Origin: Lampris incognitus
Lineage: Eukaryota > Chordata > Actinopteri > Lampriformes > Lampridae
Reading direction: 5' to 3'
DNA: 64,000 nt
NCBI RefSeq assembly: GCF_029633865.1
Contig: NC_079219.1
Coordinates: 55,222,172 to 55,286,171 of the forward strand
The number at the start of each line of letters is the position of its first letter. Position 1 is the stretch's first letter. Below are positions 44,964-59,185 of the stretch, in pieces. A program made the translations under genes and the position numbers. The notes beneath the pieces were generated by a model. It had not been told where the DNA came from and searched no databases. It worked only from the letters and a program-made list of their open reading frames with translations.

Positions 44964-46985
44964 CAGTAAATGGGCGACCGGGTGGTGTGGTGCAGATTTA
45001 ATGATGTATTAGTTGTTTTTTTTTGTATTTTTTACACCTCTCACATTGATTTTATATAGACGGTTATCAAGAATGACATTTTGGAATCCTTGAGCTCAAT
45101 AGCTCCTTGAATTTATATTGGCAATCATAAATTCTAGATAAGAATCATATAGTGTCGTTTAATAATGCATTAAAGACAAGTTTTAATCTAGATGTCTTTC
45201 GCCATCTAAATCAAATCTAGATTTAATTGGATTATAATTTGAAAGTGAAACTAGAAAGTGAAGGTTTCGTGGGTGTCTACATCTCAACCTAAATAGCCTC
45301 TATTTAAATAAAAACAATTAAAATTATTCTAGCACAGTATATGGACCTTTGTTGTGTATCTTAGACAGTTAAACAGGGCTTTTCACAAGGATATGGAGTA
45401 GCCAGCCAGTGGGAAAAAGTAGCCAGCTAGGGGGTCCGGGGTCATGCCCCCCAAAAGTTTTGGCCGTAAAAGCCCAAATGTGGTGGCCTCTGGCACGTTC
45501 TAAGGCCACTATTCCATCATATAAACTGATCTTAATTATTGCATATTTTAATGAGTTTGCCTACCTGATTATAAGCATGGAGAATTAGGCTTCTTGTGTG
45601 TTTTAGCCCGCACAGTCAGTAAATATATGAATATTTAAAACCCCGCCTATTCCTGACTGATCAGAATTTTTGTAATTAAGAATTATTAAACCTTATTTAT
45701 TATTTATTATTTATTTATTGACACCTTCACTGCAATCAAGCCACAATGATGGTTATTTTCTCCTGCTTGGAAAAATTACTTTCAGTGGACTATTTAATAC
45801 TTAGTGTGCAGTCGTCAAGTTGCTGCCACTGGTGTTTTCTGAAGTAGCCCGAGGATGTCCCCTGTCTGTGTAATGAATGCACTTCTTAATGTGTTTTGTC
45901 ATCAAATATTTTGCTAATATTTGTCAAACACTGAAGACGACTTTCCGCTCTCTACTCAGCAAGACACAACCTCTCAGCTGAGTGTGTGCGCGCGCACACA
46001 CACACACACAGCCGTGAACTTTGTCTTGCAACATGTCCCCACCCCTTTTTTGGGGAAAAGAAATGACACTTGCCATAAACTTTAATGTAAAATAGCAGTA
46101 CAAAACTAATAGAAAATCACCAGAATTAAATTAGTTTATAAATGACCCAAAGACACTTTGTCAAGTAAATGTGTGTCCACTCTGCCTGTCATAGAATGTG
46201 CGAGATACATTGAAAAGATTAAATTGATCCATCTTCAGTCATGTCCCGTAGTCTCCCAGAATCAAGCTGGTGCAGTAACCCCACTTCAATGGCCAGAGTG
46301 TCCTACCCGGACATCTATTTTTACCTTATTGAGTCTCCAGATAAGCAAATTACCAGTGAAATATTTTACTTTTCAGTCCTGCTCTACAAATAGTATGCTA
46401 GTTAGCAATAGCGCTGTGCTCTGACAATGTTATAGCTACATTATAGCCTATACTTTAGCCCGGTCAGTCTAGCCTGAGCACCAGCCAGTAATTGTTAGTA
46501 GCCTACAAAGACCCCAGGCCCACCTACAACCTATTCTTTATATAGCGTAGGTTAGAGGAGGCTATGAATTTTTATACAATTATTAGCTACCTTGATTCTG
46601 CAAAGCGGCTGAGAGCTCACAGGCTCGCAGCCACTGTCCAGCCCTTGCAATATGTGCTGTGGCTGACAAGCATCTGTGCTACTAACATTAGGCTACAGCT
46701 GTTAATATTAAGTTCATGAAAGTAAAAATAGTTTCTCTTTGTGCCCCTAAAATAAGCTAAGCTAAACTTACAGGGTCAAGTAACACAGGTGTCCCGTTTC
46801 ACACACTTGTAAATGAGCGGCCCAGTGGCCAACACAGAGTCTACCTTAGTGGCCAGAAGACTTCTCATTAGTGCACTTGCGCTCTTGTCAATAATTCCAT
46901 CCCAACTGTGTCCAAAGCCATTAGAATGTCCCTTTTTATTTTCATCAATGCCCGCTTTCTCTTTTTGATTTACGGTTTTTACCCA
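44964..46985. other. no gene seen
   Basis: AT-rich, probably old repeat debris. 45415-45500 (GGGGTCCGGGGTCATGCCCC) has the wording of a dispersed fish repeat that I cannot name. A short (AC)n lies at 45990-46010. Confidence 0.35.
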
Positions 46986-46989
46986 TCCA

Positions 46990-47500
46990 TGCCTTAGAAG
47001 TAACCCTCATTACTTCAGCTAATTCAGAATGCAGCCACTATGATTTTAACCGCCAGATGAAGAAACCTTGTATCCCTGATTTCCGCATCCCCACACTGGT
47101 TGCATTAGATGGCGTTAAGTGGAGTTTAAAATTTAATTCAGCAGTATAAGTTGAAGCAGAACGCAGTCTGGCCCCAAGCTATGTTGCAGAGCTCCTTTAT
47201 CCTCCTATTAGTTTGAAAGTTGCATGGGATCCTCTGGCAGGACCCTTCTGATCAGGCTGAGCAGTAAAGGAGATTTGCCATCGGGGCCCCCAGACTGCGC
47301 AGCCCACTGTCTAAAACACAAAGGCAGGCTAATGCTGTGTTATCCTCAAATTTACAGAACAAACTTTTGTATAAAGTTATTTTTGTATCTCTAATGCTAT
47401 CACAGAAAATAGTTTTGAGAGCATATTTCCCCCACTGCAATCAAAAATCAAGTTTATAAGTAAAAACAGTTACTGGCAATAAAAGTATCTGGATTGTAAA
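46990..47500 (+). mobile_element. LINE 3' coding relic (Rex1/L2-like)
   Basis: The plus strand reads LLQLIQNAATMILTA and, after breaks, SASPHWL and LAPSYVAELLYPP, the C-terminal pattern of fish Rex1/L2-type reverse transcriptase proteins. Highly degenerate. Confidence 0.5.
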
Positions 47501-47841
47501 CAATTTATCAGTTACCGTTTTGTTGATTCTGGTCACTGACACGAGAATTTTGCTTTTGAAGCAGGCTTCTTTTTTGTGTCACAAAAAGGTTTGATTGCGA
47601 ATCAGTCCTCCTTGGTTGAGAGTCAAAAAGTTTTGCTTGCAGGTTGAACTGGACATAATGGGTGAGATCTATGCTGATGGATGAGAAAAGAGTTTCTAAT
47701 GGTGGGTTTGACTTGGATCCACATCATGGATTTGCTTGTTTGCATATGACGTCACGTCAGTGTTGCTGTGGCATGAACTGTAGATGGAGGGCAGGAAATG
47801 ATTTTTCTACATAGGAAGCAGCACTATCGTGAACTCTTAAA

Positions 47842-48062
47842 ATGCCTATGTTTTGCGTCGTTGATGGTTGCTCAGATGGATCAAACTGAGAAATCATGAG
47901 GAGCTCTTTTCGAGTACCAAAAGTTGTTCGTATGGGGGGAAAATGCAATAAGTTGACCGAAAAACACCAGAAAAAGTGGCTTGCGAACCATCATCTGCGG
48001 TTGGGAGGAGCTGAGTTGGATAATACTTCTGTGTGTGCAGTGACCACTTTGAATACGTAATG
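47842..48062 (+). pseudogene. THAP-domain zinc finger relic
   Basis: Starts MPMFCVVDGCSDGSN, then FRVPKVVRMGGKCNKLTEKH and QKKWLANHH, and in a shifted frame CSDHFEY. This is the C2CH THAP pattern (C..C, later C..H, with FRVPK and LT..QKKWL). An in-frame TGA after GSN and a frameshift before CSDHF break it. THAP domains occur in P-element/Kolobok-type transposases and in host DNA-binding proteins; nothing downstream decides between them. It directly precedes a LINE fragment. Confidence 0.7.
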
Positions 48063-48141
48063 CTGTTTTGTAAAGTACTACTTGGGCTATATGCAGCTTT
48101 TAGCTTATTTGTGATTGTTGTTGTGATTATAAAACGACCGG

Positions 48142-49155
48142 ATGGACCAGTCCTTGTATAACCAAAGTGGGAGCTGTGTCCGCATTCTCGGCACAAAGTC
48201 AAACATGTTTTCGTTGGGTGTTGGACTACTCCAAGGTTGTCCCTTGTCTCCAGTTCAGTTTGTGATATTCCTGGACAGGATCTCAAGGCGCAGCCAAAGT
48301 GAGGAGTGTGTCCATTATGGGAACCTCATAATTGCATCTCTCCTGTTCGCAGATGATATGGTTTTGTTGGCTTCATCATAACACGACCTCCAGCGTGCAC
48401 TCGGGCGGTTTGCAGCTGAGTGTGAAATGGCCGGGATGAGAGTTAGCACCTCCAAGTCTGAGACCATGATTCTCTACTGGAAAATGGTGGATTGCTCCCT
48501 CCAGGTTGGGGATGAGTTGTTGCCTCAAGTGAAGGAGTTCAAGTATATCGGGGCCTTGTTCACGAGTGAGGGTAGGATGGAGAGGGAGATTGACAGGGGG
48601 ATTGGTGCAGCATCAGCAGTAATGTGGACGTTGTACTGGACCGTTGTGGTGAAGAGGGAGCTGAGCCGGAAGGCAAAGCTTTCAATTTACCAGTCAATCT
48701 TCGTTCCAGTCCTCACCTACGGTCATGAGCTTTGGGTATTGACTGAAAGGGTGAGATCATGGATACAAAGGGCTGAAATGAGCATCCGCCGTAGGGTGTC
48801 TGGGCTCAGCCTTAGCGATAGGTTGAGGAGCTTGGACATCCGGAGGGAGCTCGGACTAAAGCCGCTGCTCCTTCATGTTGAAAGGAGCCAGTTGAAGTGG
48901 TTCAGGCATCTGATTAGGATGCCTCTTGGCGGGGGGGGGGGGTAGACCCAGAGTAGACCCAGAGTAGACCCAGAGTAGACCCAGAACTTGCTGGAGGGAC
49001 TACATGTCCAATCTGGCCTGGGAACACCTTGGGATCCCCCAGAAGGAGCTGGAGAGTGTTGCTGGGAAGAGGGACATCTGGAGTGCCCTACTTAGCTTGC
49101 TGCCACCACGAACTGACCCTGGAGAAGCAGCTGATGATGAGATGAGATGAGATGT
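48142..49155 (+). mobile_element. LINE reverse-transcriptase fragment with (GATGA)n tail
   Basis: The plus strand encodes the RT palm and thumb: LLQGCPLSPVQFVIFLDRIS, LFADDMVLLASS followed by a stop, then SKSETMILYWKMVDCSLQVG, EFKYIGALFTSEGRMEREID, SIYQSIFVPVLTYGHELWVL and VERSQLKWFRHLIRMPLGG. A frame break at the G run near 48935 is followed by four AGTAGACCCAG repeats (48944-48987). The 3' end is GATGA repeats. 5'-truncated and inactive. Same family as 20469-20745. Confidence 0.85.
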
Positions 49156-51639
49156 TGTGACTATTGTAGTACAGTGCTTTTTGCACAGTGTACAGAAAGA
49201 TACCTATAATTTCCTAGTTCCTTATCCCTTGGCAAAATAGATTTTGAGGTGTTTGAATATTTACCGATGCATTTATTATATTGGAGAAATATTGTTAGAT
49301 GCTTCATTTTTTTCTACTTTAAAATGCTATGCTTATATCTGTCTTTTATATTGAATGTCTGACTTAGAGAAATTCCCAGTATATGTCAACTTTTTTGGCT
49401 GTCGATAAAACTAAAACTTCAAGTTTTATTCATGTGTTTGTATTGTAAGATTGACATTATTTCATGTTCGACTTGGGAATGAAGTACTTTATGAAGTCTG
49501 GTAAAGCACTCGTGCAGACCTACTCTATTGTATTGGGGAATTCCTCTTGTATTAGGGGAATATGTTTACGCGAGCGCAGCCGATCCTCATATTGCACATC
49601 GCATCATAACAGACGGAGACCTCATGCTCTGTAGGACGGCTAAGAATTCCACTCAGATTGGGAACGTTGCCGGGAACCTTGCAGTGGGCCGCTGGGAACA
49701 CGCTGCCGGTGCTGCATCTGATCCTGTTAACAGGGCCGCTGTCCAGAGGAACGAGTGTATGGGAAATTTGGAACCAGAAACAGATTGCGTGTCGCCAGAT
49801 GTTGCGAAGACAGCGGGTGAAAGATGGGGCGGGCTCGGGCTGAAGCTGCCTTGGGGATACAGAGAAGGGAGGTCAGTGCACGTCGGCTGTGTGCGTAGTG
49901 TGTTTGTGCGTGCGTCTGTTGTCATAACTGTCATGCCAGTTACGGTATATAGCAGCCTGCTGCTCTGTTTCCTCTGCTCTCCACTCTCTGTAAACAGGAA
50001 GTAGATCTTTCTTACCCCCCCCCCCCCCATCTCTTGCCTCCTTGCCTCTGTCCCTCTCTCTTCCTTCCCTTCCTCCTTTGCCTCCCTCTCTGAGGACATA
50101 CAGTAGATTTAGAGAGTGACAGTTATGTCCCTATTTCCCGCAGCAGGTCCTTGTTACAGAAAATAAAGCAGGCTGTTTTGTGTGTGTGTGTGTGGGGGGG
50201 GGGGGCGGTTTGCAGCTGGCCTTGTCTTACCTATTTTCCCCCAGCTCTATTCCTGGCATTCCTGTTTTTCTTCTCCGGGGTTTCCCCTGGAAAAGCTGTC
50301 AGGGGATGACAAGCTATGCGTGCGGTTGCCTCTGAAGCCCTTGTGGTCGTCTGTTGTTCTTTCACCTCTACGGGCGCCCTATAAGCGTTGATGCGGCGAG
50401 AATGTGATGTCGTGTGAGACTCCCGCATGCAGTGGACATAGGGAGTTGTTGAGCAGAAGGTTCGGGGATGGATTGGGAGTGGGCGGAAGGGGAGGTGTGG
50501 TTGGCGTAGGGTTGTGAGGGGGGGCTGGCTCGGCCATGTTTGTTGTTGCCGAGAGGAAAGCTGTCGTCACATTTTGGGCTCCCTCTGTCGTGGCATATGC
50601 TGCTAACGGACACGCAACGCATACAGACAGCCTGGTTGGGACCTTGGACGCATGTGCATACACACGATACCCTATATATAGTAACCTTCCTCATTGTCTT
50701 CCTCTTTCTCCCTCTCAGCCAGTCTGAGTAAGTGGTCAGGTTTAAATCTTGGTTTTAGCCACTTTGTCGGGGTGTATTCGCACTGGGTCTCGGGGTTGTA
50801 TATTTGATTTGACTGTGTTTGTTATTAGTGCTACATAATTCGGAGCTAAAGATGTTTTTGTTGGAGCGCCGTGACTCCGTTGGGCACAAGTTCAGCTTGG
50901 AAGCCTTGGGGGCCATCAAGCTGTGGCGTGCCCTGCGAGGCGTCATGGATGGCTGTGCTTGCCAACCACTTAATGTCTGTTTAGTGATCTCTGTTTGGTG
51001 AGAGAAGGTTTCCCCCGCTCACGGCTTCTCTCCCTCCCATGTCTTCTCCTTCTCTCTCTCTCTCTCCCCCCCCCTCCTCTGCTTCTTCATTCCTCCACCC
51101 TTGTCATCAGTCCTGCCCCCCTTCTCTCTCTCTCTGTCTCGCTCTCCCTTGCCCTCATCTCTCTGTGGGATTTACGACAGGATTTGCATCGGCCCAGACA
51201 GAATGGAAAAAGGCCTGCGTGGGAGAAGAGACAGCCTTTGGGGATAAGTAATAGGGAGTGTACTGTGAAGGAGAGCGGGGGGGGGGGGGTTAATGTTGAC
51301 GACCCTGCCTGCTGGCCACCACACTACATTCTTCTCTGTGCAGCACCCAGCTGGCGCGAAGGCAGGGAGAGGAGGAAGAGGAGGAGAAGGAGACCTAAGA
51401 AGCAGATAAAGAGTGAGCGGGGGGGGGGGGGAGGGGGGGCTAGCTAGGAGGAGAGGACGGTGCGTTGATGACATCATAGAACAGCTGAAGGGCCTGGTAC
51501 GTGTTTTTTCGCACAGCTGTGGGGAGGGCTGTAAATCACCATGATGGGCACACCTGGCACCGCGGACCTGTCGAGGTGGCGGGTGCATGAATGCACTTCA
51601 CACACATGCAAAACACTCGTGGTTTTGAGACTAGTGGGC

Positions 51640-51683
<44 letters not shown>

Positions 51684-52064
51684 AGTCTGGCTCGCTGCTG
51701 CTGCTCTCTGGATAACATTTGTCAGTGGAGCGCTAGCCTAGCTAACGTCATAGCGCTAGCCTAGCTAGCGTCATGCTGCTCTGGCAGAGCTCGCTGCTTG
51801 GATGGGCCCCTCCATGGCTGGTTGGAAGACATTACAAATCTGTTTGGCATGCTACTGAACCTCTATATAGATCTAGCATTGTATGTTGGAACCTGACTTA
51901 GAGCTTGAGGTGTGTGTGTGCGTGTGTGTGTGTTTGTGTGTGTGTGCGTGTGTTTTGTGATCAGCCTGTGAGCATGTTTGAAGTGAGGCTGGTTGTACAA
52001 AGGTCAACATAAGCTCCAGGTTTTCTGTGCGTTCAAGGTTTAGGCATGTTAATTTTCCATTTAA
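49156..52064. other. GALNT1 intron-like, no gene seen
   Basis: A 158-codon open frame at 49528-50004 has no recognisable domain. Contains poly-C/G runs, CT-rich DNA at 51045-51165, a (TG)n tract at 51641-51681 and a 23-bp tandem pair around 51728-51775 (AGCGCTAGCCTAGCTA). Confidence 0.35.
51641..51681. repeat. (GT)n microsatellite
   Basis: Pure GT tract. Confidence 0.95.
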
Positions 52065-52075
52065 ATATCAATAAC

Positions 52076-52296
52076 CTGGCGACACGGTGGCGCAGTGGTT
52101 AGCGCGTCCCCTCACAGCAAGAAGGTCGTGGGTTCGAGCCTCGGGGTCGTCCGACCTTAGGGGTTCGTCCCAGGTCATCCTCTGTGTGGAGTTTGCATGT
52201 TCTCCCCGTGTCTGCGTGGGTTTCCTCCCGGTGCTCCGGTTTTCTCCCACAGTCCAAAGACATGTAGATCAGATGATTCGGCCATACTAAATTGTC

Positions 52297-52370
<74 letters not shown>

Positions 52371-52520
52371 CCCTGTGATGGCCTTGCAGCCTGTCCAGGG
52401 TGTCTCCCCGCCTGTCGCCCAAGGACTGCTGGGATAGGCTCCAGCGTCCTCGTGACCCTGAGAGCAGGATAAGCGGTTTGGATAATGGATGGATGGATGG
52501 ATGCACGGATGGATGGACGG
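52076..52520 (+). mobile_element. full-length V-SINE with long (TG)n and perfect target duplication
   Basis: Head GGCGACACGGTGGCGCAGTG with B box GGGTTCGAGCC, conserved central domain, TG tract 52300-52368, and GGAT-repeat tail. Flanked by ATATCAATAAC at 52065-52075 and 52521-52531. It shows every part known for the V-SINE superfamily. Confidence 0.92.
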
Positions 52521-52531
52521 ATATCAATAAC

Positions 52532-53022
52532 TTCACCCCTGATGTGTGACATGACCATTTTCCTCTACCTCATTCAGCCATGGTTTGGCCGAGACAGCAG
52601 TCATTGTTGGTTGGAAGACAAGCCACAGTGCCATTAATAGCCAGCAAATTCCACCCGTGTGCTGTAGAGAGCGACGTAGAATGCACTTGAATCCCGACTT
52701 CGCCTTGCAGATTCGAGTCATGTGATCACTTGTCGGACATGCATCTGATGTAGGACCGCGTTTTAAAATGGTTAACAAATTCACAATGCTTTTCCATCAT
52801 GTTCACACTAAACACTGATCCGTGTCACAGCTGGAGGAAGTGGACTCTAGGTGGGATTCGAGGTGCAGTCTGAGTGCGGTGGGGAGGTGGCGGTACAAGC
52901 TGTTGATGAATGGCTCTCACACTGACCAGTGCACCTTCCCTTTAAGTTGTTGTGCAGTGCAAAAGCAAAAAGTGGCTGTGGAAGTTCGAATGTCTCAGAA
53001 CAAATCTGCCCATGTCTCCCAT
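52532..53022. other. no gene seen
   Basis: Intron-like sequence. Confidence 0.35.
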
Positions 53023-54774
<1,752 letters not shown>

Positions 54775-55039
54775 AGAGCGGCAGAGAGACAGAGAGAGAG
54801 AGAGAAAGAGAGCACACAGAGAGAGCGACAGAGAGACAACCATAGAGAGAGCGAGACAGAGAGCCCAGAGAGAGAGACCAAGAGAGAGACAGAGAGATCG
54901 AGAGAGAGACCAAGAGAGACCAAGAGAGAAACACAGAGAGAGAGAGAGCATAGAGAGACCGAGAGAGAGACATGGAGACACAGAGAGAGAGACTGAGAGA
55001 CAGAGACAAAGAGAGAAAAACCGAGAGGGAGACAGCGAG

Positions 55040-55113
<74 letters not shown>
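54775..55113. repeat. long (GA)-rich microsatellite
   Basis: About 340 bases of GAGA with ACA and CCA interruptions, becoming pure GA at 55043-55113. The charged open frames across it are artefacts. Confidence 0.95.
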
Positions 55114-55114
<1 letters not shown>

Positions 55115-55251
55115 CTCCGAGTCTTTGTCCTCTACAATGTTGTGATTTTGTGTGTCCTTATGTCTTTCTGTTTAAACTTAACTTGGCTGTCACTGAGCTG
55201 GAACTTGAAGTTGAACGTTTCTCTTCCTCTTTCTCTCTCTGCTTGTTTCAG

Positions 55252-55365
55252 GGAGCATGTTTGAGTGACAAACAAAGCAGGAAGTGGGATCTCTGAAGCT
55301 CCAGCCCTTCTACTGGTGGAGCCCCCTGCACGTCCGGCTGGAGACCCTTTTACCTTCTTGGACAG
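55252..55365 (+). other. candidate non-coding GALNT1 exon
   Basis: 114 bases lie between a strong acceptor (CTCTCTCTGCTTGTTTCAG) and a donor GGACAG|GTACCA. It has a minimal upstream open frame (ATG TTT GAG TGA) and no family-like protein. The orientation and position suit an alternative GALNT1 5' UTR exon. Not confirmed by any homology that I can recall. Confidence 0.3.
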
Positions 55366-55810
55366 GTACCATCCTCGGGTGATATTAATTCTGCTCGAGT
55401 CCATTTTCAGCTGTAGCGATGTTCTGTTTCAGACCTGGATTACACACGGCAGCACACTAGGAGAGGACTGATGTAAACACTAATAATAATTATCATTTAG
55501 TAGTGTTGTTAAAGGAATTATACTTTTACTTGCCCACTCCACATCGGGGCGGTGTGCTGGCTCGGCTTGGAGGTGGTAGAGATCTGGTGCCTTGTTCAGG
55601 GTCATTTGAGCAGAAACGATGCCTGCTGATACAGGGGCCTGATTCCAAGTCTGCAGGTTGAAAGGCAGCAACCCTGCCGCCCCAGTTATACTTCAGCTGC
55701 TTGCTTCAGTGTTCAGTGAGACAGGAAACTTGTCTGAACAAGTTCAGCGTGAGCCGTTATGTGCACTGCATAAATGATCATCCGAACAACTAACTCTCAG
55801 AAAACATAAA
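55366..55810. other. no gene seen
   Basis: Intron-like sequence. Confidence 0.35.
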
Positions 55811-56240
55811 CAGGGTGTCCTGGTAGCGTGGCGGTCCATTCCGTAGCCTAGCAACACGGGGATCACCGGTTCGAATCCCCATGTTGCCTCCAGCTTGGTC
55901 AGGCGTCCATCCATACATACACAGTTGGCCGTGTCTGCGGGTGGGAAGCCGGATGTGGGTATGTGTCCTGGTCGCTCCACTAGCACCTCCTTTGGTCGGT
56001 TGGGGGCGCCTGTCGGGGGGAATAGCGTGATCCTCCCACGTGCTACGTCCCCCTGGCGAAGCTCCTCACCGTCAGGTGAAAAGAAGTGGCTGGTGACTCC
56101 ACATGTATCGGAGGAGGCATGTGGTAGTCTGCAGCCCTCCCCGGATCGGCGGAAGGGGGTGGAGCAGCAACCGGGGACGGCTCGGAAGAGTGGGGTAATT
56201 GGCCAAGTACATTGGGGAGAAAAGGGAGGGGGGTCCAAAA
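55811..56240 (+). mobile_element. full-length B-family SINE
   Basis: Head GTGTCCTGGTAGCGTGGCGG, B box GTTCGAATCCCC, body ACAGTTGGCCGTGTCTGCGG, tail GGGGAGAAAAGGGAGGGG. A weak target duplication (AAAACATAAACAG / AAAAATAAATAG) is possible. Confidence 0.88.
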
Positions 56241-58395
56241 ATAAATAGATAAATAAAATTGTGTCGCCACATTGGAGGATTTTTTTCCCTCTCATTTTGA
56301 GAAAATGTTGATTTTAAGGCTCATTACTGGACTTGGGTGACTTAGATTGTGAGGTGGCTCAGCGTCAAGGTGAATAAAAACCGAAAAGTCGAGTCTGTTG
56401 ATGAAAAGACACTCACACACTTCGGATAAAAACATCCACCAAATGACACCACATCATATTTCACTGGAAATTATGAAAGGAAGACGGATAATAGCGCCGT
56501 TCGGGTTTACATTTCGGTGGTCAGGGACTACTTGCGTGTCCATCAGGCTGGGAAAACCCTGCAGAGATGCCAGAGCCGGCTAAATCCTTCCTGGCTGGCA
56601 TGGGCGGCGGCGGTCGTAGAGGCGGTCAGGGGCTGACACGGTGGTTCGAAACACCGACACAAACCTGCCGGGTCAAGCAGCTCAGACCGCTGCTGCTTAT
56701 GTAATCTGGTGTGTGTGTGTGTGTGTGTGTGTCTTTCCATTGCATGTTTTTCAACCCGCTTTGTGTGTGCTTGTTTATGTGACTGTAGGTCAGAGATATT
56801 TGGGTTTTGTTTTGTTTTTTTGTTAAAATTTACAGAAAAATTCTAATTAGCAGGGCAATTACTCCGGCGTCATTCCGGCATCGGGGGAGGGTGCTGCGGT
56901 CTGTTATTAGATTGCTCTTGTGTATGCTGTGTGCTAGTATGTGTGCGCCTGTGGTTTGCTGGTGCGGCCAGGCAACGCCTCCCTCTCCGAGCGGCCCCGG
57001 AACGGCCCCCTGTGACCGTAATGCATATTGATGTCGGCCAAAAATGCCTGAGTGATTGGAGTTGAAGTGTTTAATTCCACTTTGCATCAGCGCCAAGCTC
57101 TGCATTGGTAATCAATTTCCCCTGGGCCACTTTTCTCTCTCTCCCCCCCCCCCCCCCGCCCGCTGACATGGGCGGTTCTATCTGATTCCATCCTCTCTAG
57201 TACCTTTACCTTCCCCCTCTTGTTTCTTCCACAAAGCCAAACCTTTTACTATGGCCCCCGTCTGTCTTTCTCATCCCTCGGCCTCATTTCCTCTCTTTCT
57301 TCCGTTAGGTCTCGAGGATGGCGGGCAGCTCTGTTTCATGAGGTCGCGACCCGGAAACGGTGTAATTCCGGCCCTTTGCGTAAAGAGCCGCCGCAACCTC
57401 GGCAGCTCTACGGAGAGTGATGCAGACCCGCAGGCCGCGTTGTTCCCTTTCGCTTCCCTGATCTACGGAGAGTGATGCACACCCGCAGGCCGCGTTGTTC
57501 CCTTTCGCTTCCCTGATATTCGCCCTGCGTTATGTTCTGCCCCGGCCGGGAGCGTGAAGAGTGCCGAGAAAATCACGTCTGCGATCAGCGTCGTCATGAA
57601 AAGCTTATTAGCGCCACATGACCCGAGACAAATTATTTCAGTTAGGTCAGTATCCCTGGTCTTCTCCTTGCAGTAGCCTCAACCGGGATTTGGACTCGCC
57701 ATCCTCGCTCATGATGGCATTATAAGATTACCAACGCGAGCATATAAAGTTTGGCAGGAGTCATACAGGTCTGGCGTTACTAGCACAGACTTGCTGTTGC
57801 TGCCTAATATGCTGCACAAAACTCACCCTCCCACTCTCACTCTCACTCCACAGACACACACTGATACACACACGGTCCCAGAAGGGAGGCTCCTCGCACA
57901 CAGTCCATAAATTTCGAGGCAGTAAACTCCGGTTCCTCTTGCCCCGGCTAAAGGGTTGCCAAGTGTTTGTGAGACATACTGGTTGTGCAATCTCTAAAGG
58001 GGGATTAAGCCTTCAGAGAAGAGCGCAGCTTGGAGGAGCAGCGTGATGGCGGGGGGGGGGGGCGGAGAAGGATGTGAGGGGTGAATTGTGTTCTCTTAGG
58101 GAAGTCGTGATGGCAACCGTTCCTGAAAGGGGAGGACGTCACTGAGCATGCGGGGTGGGGGTGGGGGGGCTGAAGGGCGGTGAGAAATGAGGAAATGGGT
58201 GGAGAGAGAGCAAAGGGGAGGGGGGGAGATGGACAGTATGGATAAGTAAAAGAAAAGGGGAGGGAGTGTGATGGATTAGAAAGAGAGTGGAGATAGAGGG
58301 AAAGAGAGTCGAGGTTTGTGTTTAATGTCAGAAGGAGCGGCGCTGTTCAAAGCAGCCAGCGCCCAATATAAACTAAGCTGAGGCGTGTGCACGCA
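56241..58395. other. no gene seen
   Basis: Intron-like. Contains (GT)n at 56709-56732, C/G runs and purine-rich DNA at 58030-58310. Confidence 0.35.
57407..57516. repeat. tandem duplication, 2 x 55 bp
   Basis: TCTACGGAGAGTGATGCA followed by ACCCGCAGGCCGCGTTG is repeated with period 55 and a single difference seen, so it is recent. Confidence 0.9.

Positions 58396-58455
<60 letters not shown>
58396..58455. repeat. (AC)n microsatellite
   Basis: AC tract with one interruption. Confidence 0.95.
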
Positions 58456-58457
<2 letters not shown>

Positions 58458-58740
58458 TGTGACCTGGGGCTGCTGTGAGCATAGAGCGGTCCTGAGGTGT
58501 CTTCTGCCATGCCTGATTAGAAATGCAGCGAGAAGAGCAGCGTGGCTGAGGGACAGGGCTGGGAGAGCTCATGTGCGTGGAGTCAATGTATGTGCATATA
58601 AATCCCCCCTTCTGCTGCCCGGGGCGCTGTTGTCTTCTCCGCTTACGTCGCTCCAATCAAACGCCAAGCAGCTGACAGACCCCCGTGACAGCTCTTCGAC
58701 ACAACTTGGAAAGCGAATCGGGAATCGGGAACAGTTGACA

Positions 58741-58985
58741 CTCACTTCTTACATGTACTTACGCGCACAAAGAAACAAAATGTAATTTCTCCCAGCCCAC
58801 AGCAGTGCAACACATAAGACTGAGACGCACATCCAAAATTTCCCCAAAACATACAAAAACAGAGAGAACAAAGCAAAAAAACACAAACTGTTAACAACAC
58901 AGTCCACTCAGTGCAACACAGTCCAAAAAATTCCATGTCCAGAGAGCGAACGCCAGCCAGGATGACTGCCAGAACTGCCGGTCTG
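58741..58985 (-). mobile_element. LINE 3' UTR fragment, same family as 10490-13895
   Basis: The minus strand shares TTTTTGGACTGTGTTGCA, GGACTGTGTTGTTAAC, GGGAAATTTTGG and TGCACTGCTGTGGGCTGGG with the 3' end of the LINE at 13650-13870. It runs into the assembly gap, which may hide more of the element. Confidence 0.75.
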
Positions 58986-59185
58986 NNNNNNNNNNNNNNN
59001 NNNNNNNNNNNNNNNNNNNNNNNNNNNNNNNNNNNNNNNNNNNNNNNNNNNNNNNNNNNNNNNNNNNNNNNNNNNNNNNNNNNNNNNNNNNNNNNNNNNN
59101 NNNNNNNNNNNNNNNNNNNNNNNNNNNNNNNNNNNNNNNNNNNNNNNNNNNNNNNNNNNNNNNNNNNNNNNNNNNNNNNNNNNNN
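58986..59185. other. assembly gap (200 N)
   Basis: A run of exactly 200 N, so probably a placeholder of unknown true length. Confidence 1.

Noticed and set aside
49528-50004. 158-codon open frame
   Set aside because: No recognisable motif, no splice-site support, poor codon pattern.
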